Origin: Mesostigma viride
Taxonomy: Eukaryota > Streptophyta > Mesostigmatophyceae > Mesostigmatales > Mesostigmataceae
Length of the DNA: 64,000 nt
Direction of reading: 5' to 3'
Assembly: GCA_009746045.1 (NCBI GenBank)
Contig: RPFO01000188.1
Span: 12,501 to 76,500, forward strand
The notes under the pieces were generated by a model. The model saw nothing but the letters and a program-made list of their open reading frames with translations, had not been told where the DNA came from and ran no database searches. Positions 46,850 through 58,166 of this stretch are shown here, piece by piece. The translations under genes and the position numbers were made by a program. Every line of letters begins with the position of its first letter. Within the stretch, counting starts at the first letter, position 1.

Positions 46850-48217
46850 CATAGGTGTCTTGCCCCCCCCCGAGGGCAAGGTGCGCCCGATCGCCTGCGG
46901 TGAGGTGCTCCGCAAGCTCGTGGGCAAAGTGATCTGCCGCCAAAAGGCGCCCGAGCTCCGTGCCTTTTTCTGCCCGCCCCTCGCAGCGGGTGAGACCTCG
47001 GTGGCGGCCCAGCTGGGGGTGACGACTCCAGGCGGGGCGGATATCCTCATCCATTCGGTGCAGGCCTACCTCGAGGCCCACCCCACCCACGCTGTCGTCA
47101 AGGTCGACTGCCACAACGCGTTCAACAGTCTGTCCCGCGCCAGCATGTTTGCGGCCGTCATGGAGTCCTTCGCGGACTTGTACGCTTGGACAGCCGTGTG
47201 CTACGGCCAGCCCGGCCAACTGGTTCACATCATGGAGGACGGCACTCGCGGCGGCCTGCTGTCGCGGTCGGGCACCCAGCAAGGGGACCCCCTGGGACCC
47301 CTGTACTTTGCCGCCCCCTCCAGGGTTGCCTCCAAGCGGTCCATGCTGCCCACCCGGCGGTCGCTATTCAGGCCTACTTGGATGATATCTACCTTCTGGG
47401 CCCTGTGCCGGACACCACCGCGGCTCTGCTGGCACTGCAGACCGCGGTGGCCGACATCAACCTCCAGTTGACCCTTGCCAAGTGCGCGGTGTACTCGCCC
47501 CAAGGTGATTGCTCCGGCTTTCCGCCCCAGCTCTTGGGCCGGGACGAGCGCCTCCATGGGTTGGATGTCCTCGGCGTTCCGGTTGGGGACCCCGCGTTTG
47601 TCATCGATGCTCTGCGGGCCGCCCTCGAGGCACGCACTGAGGTACTGCCCTTGATTGCGCGCCTTCATGATTCGCAGACCAAGGGTCTGCTTCTGTGGTT
47701 TTGCGCTCACCCTCGCGTCGTTCACTGGCTCCGGGGCGCTCTTCCGTCTCAGGTCCGGCTGGCCGCCGAGGGCCACGACGAACGCATCCAGTCGGCCTTG
47801 GCGCAGCTGGTCCCGGGCCCCGACCTCCCGCCACATGCTATTCGCATTGCCTCCCTGCCTGCACGGATGGGTGGCTGCGGTCTGACTCGTGCCGCCCGGC
47901 TGGCCCCAGCAGCCTTTTTGGGCTCCGTCGCTCAGTCGTGGGCGGAAAGCTGCCGGCTCCTGCCCCTTTTGGCAACGGCAGCGCCTGACCTCCTGGACCC
48001 CAGCAGCCCTTTGCCCTTCGTCACCGCCATCCAGGAGGCCTATGCTGAGATCCAGCAGGCCTGTTCTCCCGTCCGTGCCGCTCAGGCGGTACAGCGCCAC
48101 CTCCCTCGCGGCACTCCCTCGGTCGCCTCCGTTCAATCTCCCGCCGCATTCCCTGCTCGCGTCATCGATAAACACCAGAAAACCTACGCGGGTATTCTGC
48201 ACACGGCTGATTGGATT
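46850..48217 (+). pseudogene. RLE-type LINE copy D1, RT part (5' of insertion)
   Basis: A second LINE family. The RT domain has VRPIACGEVLRKLVGKVI, motif A VVKVDCHNAFNSLSR, motif B RSGTQQGDPLGPLYF and, after a one-base frameshift near 47320, motif C QAYLDDIYLLGPVPD. A thumb-like region continues to HTADWI, where a DNA transposon interrupts the codon series after the ATT at 48215-48217. The rest of the protein resumes at 58167. QGDPLGP plus a downstream restriction-like endonuclease places it with R2/CRE-type LINEs. It is 5'-truncated: it starts within the RT, right after tatatatattcctac (about 46833-46847). Confidence 0.88.
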
Positions 48218-48248
48218 GAGTTGTTGCGCTGGATTAGGACAAATTGCG
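48218..48248 (+). repeat. Left terminal inverted repeat
   Basis: Starts GAGTTG at 48218 and continues through the 25-bp core. Two bases further in, 48251-48271 (atttaggacacttttgatgc) has a 20/21 match at 58112-58132 in direct orientation, just inside the right end. The core and this motif share ttaggaca, a possible transposase-binding word. Confidence 0.9.
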
Positions 48249-48938
48249 AAATTTAGGACACTTTTGATGCCGACTCAAGATAATAAGTTGATTTGGGTCC
48301 CTTTTACGGGCCAATATGTGGCTGACATTGATTCCCTACGTATTCAACTGTTTTCAACCTATTTGGTACCACCCTGCAGGACATTTACCGGGTGATGCTC
48401 GTGACGGTGCCCTTCATGATGTCATGCTTACTTCCATATAATGCATGAGCGTGGACACGATGACTTTAATGCGCGGAACGTGATTGTATTTGCCAGGGAA
48501 GTGTACCATGCAGTAATTTCATACAATCTTCTCACATAATGCATGAAGTCCTCCCCGGGCATGGAAACATTTCAATACCAACAATGAATTTTGAGGTAGT
48601 GATGTAGCATGCATGCACTTGGGTGTACTGAGCTATTGGTGCTAACACATGCCGCCAATTATAATGGCCAAGGTGCATGTATAATATTTTAAAATGTCCA
48701 AAGAGACATTGTTGGGCGTGCATGGCTAATAACGCCCTTATTATCAATCAGTCCAATATCCTGGACTAGACAGCTCCGCGGCTTTTGCGCCGAGTTCCTC
48801 TTGAACAAATTATACTCTAGCCTACCATGACCGGGACGCCCAGATAATTAATAGCATGTTGCATCCGTGCAACACATAGCCTAGATATAGTGTCAATGGA
48901 ATGCCATATCAAGAAACGGTTGCTTCACATGAAAACGG
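48249..48938. other. Left non-coding arm of the transposon
   Basis: No gene is seen. It is AT-rich, with repeated cataatgcatga words (about 48437, 48535). It would hold the terminator of the PHD gene, which ends at 48939. Confidence 0.5.
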
Positions 48939-51181
48939 TCAGTAGTAACGAGGTTGCGGCAATGGTGCCGGCTGCCATGCCAATGTCATCGAGGGAGGCT
49001 GCTGCCAAGCGGCAGCCGCTGATGTCGCCGGTGCCGGTGGCTGTTGGTACCATCCCGCGGCTGCAGTTGCTGGTGGCTGCGCGTATGGTGCCGGCGTGTA
49101 TGGTGCCGGCGCATACTGTGGCTGCGTCAACGGTGCCGGCGCGGTTGCCGGTGCCAGGACCTGCTGGTACCATCCTAGTGCTTGTGCCGGTGGCTGCGCA
49201 TACGGTGCCTGGGCGGCTGCCGTTGGTGGCGGGTAAAGCGGTGCCGCCGCGGGTGCCGGTGGCGGCGGGTAATAAGGCGGTGCCGCCGCGGGTGCCGGTG
49301 GCGGCTGGTAAAGCGGTGCCGCCGCGGGTGCCGGTGGCGGCGGGTAATAAGGCGGTGCCGCCGCGGGTGCCGGTGGCGGCTGGTAATAAGGCGGTGCCGC
49401 CGCGGGTGCCGGTGGCGGCTGGTAATAAGGCGATGCCGCCGCGGGTGCCGGTGGCGGCGGGTAATAAGGCGGTGCCGCCGTGGATGCCGGTGGTGGCGGG
49501 TAATAAGGCGGTGCCGGCACGGCTGCTGGTGGTGGCAGGCAAGGCGGTGCTGTCGCCGGTGCTGGTGGTGGCAGGGCTTCTGGCGGCGGGGCCTCGGCTG
49601 CCGGTGCCTGCTGCTGCCGCCTCCCCTGTCGTTGCTGCTGCGGCGGCGGCTGCTGTTGCTGTTGCTGTATTTGCTGCATTTGCTGCAGCAGCAGCCGCTG
49701 CTGTTGTTGCTGCTGTTGTTGTTGCTGCTGCAACTGCTGCTGGAGTTGTCGGTGCTGCTGCTGGACCTCTTGCAGAAGCTGGGCCTGCTGCTGTTTCATA
49801 CCCTCCAGTTGTGCCTGCACTTCTGTTGGTACTCGCGTTGTGCCGGGCAGGGCCTCCTGCAACGGCTGCGGCCCCGGGCGCCGTTTCTCCGGCTGGCGCT
49901 TCTTGGCATCTGGGGGGGGGGCTGGAAGGCCTGCTTGGCGGTGATTCGCTTCGCTCGCCCTAGCCCGGCGTTGGTGATATCCGTGAGCGGTGCCGGTGCC
50001 GCATCGGTCATGGTGGTGTCTTGTGTCCGCCGTTCTCGGGATGGCGTATCAGGAGAACCACACAGATCCATCGTGGCCCGCTGCGGGAATGCGTTACTGA
50101 GCAGGATGCTTGGGACGGGCGCATTGCCCATCAGGGCAACTAAATTGGGCTCGTTCTCCTGGGCCCACGTCAAACACTCCTGCATTTCATCATTCCATGC
50201 GTTTGCAGGGATGGATTTACCCGGAAACGTTACACCAGGGACATCGCACCACTTGGGAGGGTTGTTGGCCACGATGAGTGCCACTTGGTTGTGGAAGTGG
50301 ATGCCGGTGGGTGCGGGCCTGGTCATGGAAGGAGTAAACGAACATAGCAACGACTTGTAGCTCGAATTCTTCGTTTCGCGGGCTAACAGAGCGCTCATGG
50401 TCTTGTTTTTCCAGCCGCCCAAAATGATGCCGACATTTTGCCTCCATGGGTGAAGGTTCACGACGGCCCGAGCCATGATCCCGCATTCGGCCCTAAAACC
50501 AGGAACCCCGCCCCCCACAGATATGGTGCTCTCATTTCGACCTTGGACCGGCATTGTCTTGAGCACCGGTGGATCAGGTGAAGGAAATTTCAATGTCATC
50601 TTGGCATCCTCCAGCTCGGAGCGACTGAACCCTTTGCCACGCTCGTCGGCCGGGGTACTTTCCATCACGTTGTCAATGGAATTGTCCCCCGTCAGGTCGG
50701 AGGAACCCAGGTGTGCACCACGGCTGGCCGGATCGTCATCGCCACTGTCGACCATCTTGTCGTCACTGTCATTCTTGTCGTCACGGTCCTTTTTATCCCC
50801 GGCAACCTTGCCCTTCCCGCCCAAATTACTATGAAGATCTACCATCCCCGCCAGGTCATCCTCGGAAACTGGAGCATTAAAGTTGATGCCGGCCGGGAGG
50901 GGGGGACGTGGGTTGTTGCCGACATGATGAGTCGCTTCCTGGTCTTGCTTGGACGACCCAGCAAAACATTCGGGGCACATCCATTCTGCCCCTTCTTCAG
51001 CACTTGGGTCCTTGAATAGCCCCGTGCATATCCCATGGACGTGCTTTCCACACGACCCACTGCATGGGTGATTGGCGCCACTCAAGAGCTCCTCCTTAGA
51101 AACGCCATCCTCGGATGCTCCGCCTCCCAATTTCCTACACTTTTCGCCTGCAAAGCAGGCATCACCGTTGCTCTCTGACAT
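48939..51181 (-). CDS. PHD-finger protein with Gln/Pro-Tyr-rich tail
   Basis: ATG at 51181 (MSESNGDACFAGEKCRKLGG). A PHD-type C4HC3 zinc finger fills residues about 9-76 (CFAGEKC, CSGSCGKHVHGIC, WMCPECFAG). PHD fingers usually bind histone H3 tails. A charged linker is followed by a conserved-looking core (FRAECGIMARAVVNLHPWRQ, VALIVANNPPKWCDVPG) of unknown fold. A ten-C run at 49912-49921 shifts the frame; one more C would join AFQPPP to DAKKRQPEKRR and continue to 48939, about 750 residues in all. The tail has poly-Gln (about 49790-49640) and about ten PYYPPPPAPAAA-like repeats. The run is probably a recent or sequencing indel. It is divergent from the DDE gene and 1.2 kb away. Function is unknown; tethering the transposition complex to chromatin is possible but unproven. 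Confidence 0.75.
48990..49560 (-). repeat. PPYY-coding minisatellite
   Basis: Units of about 54-60 bp (core ggtgccgccgcgggtgccgg) repeat some ten times. They encode the Pro/Tyr/Ala tail of the PHD protein; the open frame on the other strand is a shadow. Confidence 0.9.
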
Positions 51182-51399
51182 TTATTACTCACTTTTCCGC
51201 AGCACTACTCATTGCTTCCGGCATTATCGCCAACAATCGTTTAGCCGCACCGAATACCATCGTTTCCGGCGTTAAATTCATTCCAAGACGGAGGCACTGG
51301 CTGGAGCCCCGGCTCAGGCGGGAGATCCGGCGTTTGAATGAGGTGACAGTTGCGGATCCCAGGCATTATAGTATCTCCGAAGCCAGGCTTCGTGTCCGT

Positions 51400-51950
51400 T
51401 TCCTAGTACAAGGCATCGTATCTCCGCAGACAAGGTTTTCCCCAGCGGAGGCCAGGCATCGTATCGCCGCGGACAGGTTTTTCCATAGCCGAGGCAGGCA
51501 ACGTATAAATTATTCCCCAGCCGAGCCTGCCGAGGCCAGGCATCGTATCTCCGCGGACAAGGTTTTCCCCAGCGGAGGCCAGGCATCGTATCTCCGCGGA
51601 CAAAGTTTCCGTAGCCGACACAGGAATCTTATAAAATATTCCCCAGCCGAGCCTGCCGAGGCCAGGCATCGTATCTCCGCGGACAAGGTTTTCCCCAGCG
51701 GAGGCCAGGCATCGTATCTCCGCGGACAAGGTTTCCGTAGCCGAGGTAGGAATCTTATAAAATATTCCCCAGCCGAGGCCAGGCATCGTATCTCCGCGGA
51801 CAAGGTTTCCCCAGCGGAGGCCAGGCATCGTATCTCCGCGGACAAGGTTTCCGTAGCCGAGGCAGGCAACGTATACAATATTCCCCAGCCGAGGCCAGGC
51901 ATCGTATCTCCGCGGACAAGGCTTCCCCAGCGGAGGCCAGGCATCGATAC
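51400..51950. repeat. Minisatellite between the two transposon genes
   Basis: A core of about 30 bp (gccaggcatcgtatctccgc, then ggacaaggttt) occurs about nine times at alternating spacings of roughly 42-50 and 70-80 bp. Two connector types alternate: ccccagcgg and ccgtagccgag...aatattccccagccga. It lies between the divergent starts at 51181 and 52371, so it may act as promoter or transposase-binding array. Confidence 0.88.
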
Positions 51951-52370
51951 AGTAGCTCGACCTAAACTGTACACTGTAACCTGATGTGCGTGAGAGGTAC
52001 GCCGAAGGCATGATGATTGTCTGTCAAGCAACGCCACGCTGTCATCAGTGCTATTACAATGTCTTAAAGAGGTGCTGCAGGTGAGACAACCGGCTGCTAA
52101 TAATCTGCTGTAGCGTTTGTTGTGCGAATTAAAAATTTTGCAGGGGACGAATCATTGGTATGAAATGCGGATGCTATTAAATGGTGACAGAAGCAGACAG
52201 GACCTAGACTAGAGGTGGCCAATCTACGTGACATAACCAGTTGTGGCTAGGTAGTAATGGTAGGGTAGCTGCGTCCAGGTACCTTGGTTTGAAGTTTCTA
52301 GTATCGCAGTCTGTTGGGAATCCAGGTTGTTGCGTTTACAGATAGGGAGAATGCTGACGGAGTAGGCACA

Positions 52371-55300
52371 ATGGACGATGACGCAGTGGATCCGGATGTG
52401 CTAATGTGGGATGGCAGATTGGATGACGGGTGGGATGCCGACGATCCCGATTACGAATTTTCATTCCACGATGGCGTACAGGAACCGCCAACTGAAGCCA
52501 AACGTCCTGGCAAGCAGAGAACAGACGCGCTTCGTGAGCAGAAGCTGGCTGCTGTTACGGGCGACATGGCGAAGCGGTATTGTTGCACAGAGCAGCGCTG
52601 CCTTCACCAGTTTAACAGTTACCTCGTAGACCACAGGACCTGGACAGCCGTGCGCCAGGAATTTTACAGCCATCCTGACAAGGCGCGCATGGCAACCCTG
52701 GCTGACATCATCCGATCAGGTGGGGTAGGCAGCATTGAGGTGAAGCCCCCCGGCCCAGGTGGTCAGTACCACCACATCAGATTCAAAAGTCCATTGCATG
52801 TGGATGTGCACGTCGACGGCGCCACGCGCACCATCAGCGGGTGTGCGACTGCAATCCGCAAAGTGTTGGGCGTGGAGCCAAAAACCTGGAACAAGGTGGT
52901 GAAGGGGGTCGCCTACAGCAAGCAGTTTTTCGATGCGGTGGACCGTGACACCCTGACCAGTCATGGATTGCCGGGTGTGTGCCACGAGGAGACTCCGCGC
53001 CGGACGCCTGTCGCTGGGCGCTCTAGTGCCACGGAGTACGCTGCTACCTGGATCTGCCGGCTGGTGAGCGAACTGGGGGACAGCGACCCCGCCCACCCGG
53101 ATGTTGCCTACATGGATGTTATCCCCATCACCGACATGCACCAGCTCTACGTGGCCGATGCCAAGCTCGAGTTCCCTGGAGATGAGTATAATAGAGGCCG
53201 CTCGATGATCCTGAAGTACCGGGCGTTCCATGAGGTGTGGACCGCGTTCTGCGAGGGCAACTACTTCCAGGGGTCGCCCAAGGTCATCTTGAAGACGAGC
53301 GCCAAGAACGTCGGGCAGTGCGCGACCTGCGTCGAGTTGCGGCACCTGCACACCCATGCGTCGGACAAAGCACAGCGGAACTACATCGCTCATCTCACCA
53401 AGGCACACCTCGCCCTGGTGAGGTTTGCGCGCCAATTGTACTGGCAACGGCGCGACTTGGCCCTGCTGATGCTCTTGTGGATTTCACTCTGCATTGACAA
53501 GATTGACCATGCGAAGACGTACTTTCCTAAGCTGGTCAACGGCCCATCCTCCTGGCAGTCCCACGCGAAGAGCATGGTGCAGTTTTCACTCTTCTGCGTA
53601 TGCGCGCACGCGTACAAGGCATTCTGGTTTCCCGTCCTGCCATGCGTGCTCCTAGATGAGGGCCTCTCAGGTAGCGTCACTGTCACGATGCTGATGCACG
53701 TGTTACTATGCATGATACGTGATGCCCCGTGGAGGCGGCTCGGCAATAGAAGCATGCCACGCTGCCTAGTCCTGCAAATGGACGGCGGTTCTGAAAACCG
53801 CAACTACACAGTCCTTCTCTGGGCGTGGTGGCTCGTCCATGTGGGGCTCTTTGACGTGGTGGAGATGCACCGCATGCGGCGAGGGCACACGCATGCAGAC
53901 TGTGACCAAAAGTTCGGGGTGCTGGTCGGGTACATGGACCACGGCGTCGGCGCGAGAGCAAAGAAGTCCAACATATTCCCCACGATGGAGAGCTGGGAGC
54001 AAGCAATTCGAGACGCGTTCCACGGCATCAGCAACGCCACGGTGCCAGAGGGCGTGGATGTGCAGTGGCTGGGTGAGGTATACGATGTCCAAGCGTTCCT
54101 CGTGTGGCTGAAAGCCTCCAAGTTCGAGAAATGGTGCAGGTCACGCGACTGGTGCGCCGCGGTGGGGAAGGAAGAGTCTGAGAAAGTAGGGCAATCTATG
54201 AAGCCGCACCATGTCGTGTTCTTCAAGGTGGTGGGAAATGACGAGGTGTGGATGGCGTACCGCTTCACCGAGTCGAAGCGAACTCCATGGCAGCCCGCTG
54301 GGGTGCGCGATGAAGACGCGCCGCGGAGCGGCAGGGCACGCATGCACCCCTACAAGCACGACGACGCGGGGAAGCCTCTGTTCGGGGTCCGCGTGGTGGA
54401 TCCGGACCTGGTCGCTAATTTGGAAGACACTCCCAAGACGGCGCCACTCGACATGCGCTTTTTTGACAGGGAGCTCGTCAAGATCCAGAACGCGGTGGCA
54501 TCCCTGCCCAGCAGCTGGCAGTCCTTCTTCAATGCCACGGACATCCAGCCCACCGTCAAGTTTTTGAAGGAGGCTGAACAGTTCCCGGACAAGATGCCCA
54601 AGAAGTTGCAGCCTTTGCCATGGCCAACGCGTGCAGAAATCGCAGCAATGCGTGATCGTGAGGCTGCCGCGGCTGCGGCTCAACCGGCTGTGACCCAAGC
54701 GGACATCACAACAGCCCTCATTGACGAGGCGGCGCTCCGGGCAGCGCCGTTGGTAGACCCTGTCTGCCACGATGGTCGCACGCGTGCGGAGTGGGTGGAG
54801 GAAGACCGCGCGTTTGGGGCCAAGGTGGCATTCGAGGAGCGCCTCAAGGGCGTGCAGGCTGGCTCGCCTGTTATATACAAGCATCCCAATGCCGACATGC
54901 TCTGCAACTCTGAACTGCCATGGACCCCTGTACTGTACGGGGAGGTGAAGGAGGTGCATCAGGGCAGCGAGGAGGGCGCTGAGCCTCATCTTGAGGTGTA
55001 CGTGTACCGCGCCAAGCACTTGCGCGACTCGTGGCACCCATGGATACCTGACGTGGCTGTATGGCCGCATCCACCATCTGCCAACGTGGACCGCCACGTG
55101 GTGACCATCCCGGCATCGGCCCTTGTCCTCACCCATTGGGCGCCACCCAGCAAGCGGAAGTCCCTTCCCGTCCGCTCAGTGTCCTTGGATGCTAAGAAGA
55201 AGCTCACCAAGGACAGTTGGAACGCGCTCAAGCTGGTGCCATGTGACGCAAGTCGCCCTGCTATCGACTGGCAAGCGGTCTCCACCACAGCGGGTATGAG

Positions 55301-55742
55301 GCGCCTGACTGGAACACGCTGGGAGGACATTTTGAAGGCGGTGAAGAGCGGCGGGCGCTGCCTGGTGGGGCAAGTCGTGTGCCAGTGGGCAATCAAGCAC
55401 GTGCGAGACGAGCATGGCAACCTGGTGAAGAACCAGAAGGAGAGGTTCCATGGCCGCGTCGCGGTCGTCAATACCCAGCATGACATGGTGGGCCTATTCT
55501 GGGGTGCGCATTGGGAGGAAGAGGCCGTGAGCACCGTGGCACTCCCTGAGCTAGGAGGAGTGATCTGTGCATGCCCAGGTGTTAAAGTCCCTGAACTTCA
55601 GGCATCCGAGATCGCCAGGGCTGAAGACTACCTACGCGCACACGCCGCCGGCGCGCCGGCTGCCAAGCCTACCAACCGTTCGCGCGCGCGCGCCCGCGGC
55701 GCGCAGGCTGCTGCTGCGGAGGAGGCGGGTGGGGTTGATTGA
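52371..55742 (+). CDS. DUF7869-like DDE transposase candidate
   Basis: Start chosen at ATG 52371 (MDDDAVDPDVLMWDGRLDDG); the frame is open further upstream without ATG. 1,123 codons to a stop at 55740. Order (numbered from 52314): acidic head, a Cys/His region (YCCTEQRCLHQF), a core fold (VILKTSAKNVGQCATCVELR), then three acidic motifs: CIDKIDHAK (about 393), LVLQMDGGSENRN (about 487) and RRGHTHADCDQKFG (about 523). This D...DxxxxEN...GHTHxDxD pattern is that of the DUF7869 family found in eukaryotic genomes, with an RNase H-like DDE layout. About 600 residues follow (LTHWAPPSKRKSLPVRS; HDMVGLFWGAHWEEEA). A one-base shift near 55700-55750 would join the end to an acidic and Arg-rich tail in another frame running to 56493. 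Cutting and joining the element's ends is the expected role, supported by the inverted repeats. Confidence 0.8.
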   Translation: MDDDAVDPDVLMWDGRLDDGWDADDPDYEFSFHDGVQEPPTEAKRPGKQRTDALREQKLAAVTGDMAKRYCCTEQRCLHQFNSYLVDHRTWTAVRQEFYSHPDKARMATLADIIRSGGVGSIEVKPPGPGGQYHHIRFKSPLHVDVHVDGATRTISGCATAIRKVLGVEPKTWNKVVKGVAYSKQFFDAVDRDTLTSHGLPGVCHEETPRRTPVAGRSSATEYAATWICRLVSELGDSDPAHPDVAYMDVIPITDMHQLYVADAKLEFPGDEYNRGRSMILKYRAFHEVWTAFCEGNYFQGSPKVILKTSAKNVGQCATCVELRHLHTHASDKAQRNYIAHLTKAHLALVRFARQLYWQRRDLALLMLLWISLCIDKIDHAKTYFPKLVNGPSSWQSHAKSMVQFSLFCVCAHAYKAFWFPVLPCVLLDEGLSGSVTVTMLMHVLLCMIRDAPWRRLGNRSMPRCLVLQMDGGSENRNYTVLLWAWWLVHVGLFDVVEMHRMRRGHTHADCDQKFGVLVGYMDHGVGARAKKSNIFPTMESWEQAIRDAFHGISNATVPEGVDVQWLGEVYDVQAFLVWLKASKFEKWCRSRDWCAAVGKEESEKVGQSMKPHHVVFFKVVGNDEVWMAYRFTESKRTPWQPAGVRDEDAPRSGRARMHPYKHDDAGKPLFGVRVVDPDLVANLEDTPKTAPLDMRFFDRELVKIQNAVASLPSSWQSFFNATDIQPTVKFLKEAEQFPDKMPKKLQPLPWPTRAEIAAMRDREAAAAAAQPAVTQADITTALIDEAALRAAPLVDPVCHDGRTRAEWVEEDRAFGAKVAFEERLKGVQAGSPVIYKHPNADMLCNSELPWTPVLYGEVKEVHQGSEEGAEPHLEVYVYRAKHLRDSWHPWIPDVAVWPHPPSANVDRHVVTIPASALVLTHWAPPSKRKSLPVRSVSLDAKKKLTKDSWNALKLVPCDASRPAIDWQAVSTTAGMRRLTGTRWEDILKAVKSGGRCLVGQVVCQWAIKHVRDEHGNLVKNQKERFHGRVAVVNTQHDMVGLFWGAHWEEEAVSTVALPELGGVICACPGVKVPELQASEIARAEDYLRAHAAGAPAAKPTNRSRARARGAQAAAAEEAGGVD

Positions 55743-56493
<751 letters not shown>

Positions 56494-58111
56494 TCGTCTT
56501 GGTCTTCAATCAGCACGTGGTAGTAGTTTTTTTTTTTGTCGCCGTGCAATTTTGCTTTCTTCATATGTGATGTGTGCCATGGACATTTCTCCGGCTGGCT
56601 TTCTGCATAGATCTGACACGTATTGGATTCACTGGCAACATATCTTGTATATTACCATATACAATTGACAATGTGTGTTGTTCTTGTCTTTATCCTGCTG
56701 TTGCGGCTGTTATATGCTGTTGCGGTTGTACCACTGTCCTGAACTCATTCCCTTCGTGCCATTCACGCTACCGTGTTTGCTACTGCCACTTATGCTCCGT
56801 GGTTGCCCATTGCGATTCCAGGGATCATGGATGGGGCCAGTGCTGAGGAGGGGGGTTGCACGTGGAATACGTCTCTGGTGCTGCAAGCATTATTAGCTGC
56901 ATCTTCACGTGTCGCTGTTTTTTATTCTTGCACATCATGGCTGGTGGGGCCTGCGGGGGGCTGGGCTCCGACATATTTTGTGGCATATATGCCAAACCAT
57001 TATTATGTTTCACCGTTACTTCCCTCCCACCTGCCTCGGCCTTGTGTGCCAGGCAGGGGACGAACCGGTTTTACTGACATGCGTGACTGAAGCGGTGTCG
57101 GGACGTAGTATTCCACAGGGAGTGGCAATGTCTCTTCGAAGCCACTGGGTTAGATCATATGCCCGGGCCAGGGTTGCATTTCCAGGCCTGTATGGCTGGC
57201 TCCCCTGCATGGCTAGCACTTGGATCTCCCAAATTTGATCAGTCAACTGATTTGATGCTTTGACAACTACAATGAAGTTATAATGGCTGGGTCACCAATG
57301 ATGTTATGACTCGTTGTCATCACTGCAAGCAATGTGCTATAGTTGCTGCAACCCTCGCGCACTTGCAATGGCCATTGAACATGCGTTAAACCACTATGCG
57401 CCAATTTGCTCTTGCCGCGTGCCGTAACTGCCCGAGTGCCACGGTCTTACATCATCCTTGCTACCGGTGCTATTGCGGACACCCTCGTGATTCATGCACT
57501 GAACCGTTGTTTGCTTCTGGCACTACTGCGTTTTTATAAACCGCGTAGCTAGCTAGCTAGCTGCTGCCGTCGCCATTAGGCGGGGCGATGATGCTCGTTG
57601 CTCCTTGATTCAATTGGTGCCCACTGCGGTTGCTCCCAAGTAGCATCCATCTTTGGTTCAGTTTGTTGTGATCAGTCGAGACGCATGGGAGCTTGATCCA
57701 ACACATGCATTGTTGGTATATAACATACTCCGCAAAGCCGCGAAGCCGCGACCCTGTGCGTTAGCTAGCAGACCTGGCGGCACCTGTGATCCTAATACAT
57801 GGCATAATCCCGCGTGCAAACTTTGCCGGACTCAGCATGGTCTCTCCACTGAATTGATATTGATACATGCATGAAAGATGTTTATTTCAGCCAGACAATG
57901 AATTATGAATGCATTATATGTATTATTATCATAGGATCTCAGCATCTTCAATCATGATGCCATGTCGGAGACAGTGTGTATAGCAAATATGCATTACAGC
58001 ATGGAATACTTTCCTTGAAACACAAGCGCTGATTAAAATTTCTTGACAAAACTTGTTAAAACATATTCTGAAATGCTCCTGGCATAAAAAAACCATGTTT
58101 GCCAACTTTTC
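56494..58111. other. Right non-coding arm of the transposon
   Basis: No gene is seen in about 1.6 kb. It contains a (GCTA)n run at 57547-57562 and many ttgctactgc/ttgcgg words. It should contain the 3' UTR of the DDE gene and the right subterminal region. Confidence 0.55.
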
Positions 58112-58135
58112 ATTTAGGACACTTCTGATGCCTTC

Positions 58136-58166
58136 CGCAATTTGTCCTAATCCAGCGCAACCACTC
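58136..58166 (-). repeat. Right terminal inverted repeat
   Basis: Exact reverse complement of the left core, then one mismatch (58162) and GAGT at the tip. The 21-bp subterminal motif lies at 58112-58132. Confidence 0.9.

Noticed and set aside
50711-51019. Plus-strand frame opposite the PHD gene
   Set aside because: The minus frame has the full zinc-finger ligand set; this is its complement.
51115-51984. 290-codon plus frame with RHRISADKVFPSGG repeats
   Set aside because: Entirely produced by the minisatellite and overlaps the PHD gene start; no unique sequence.
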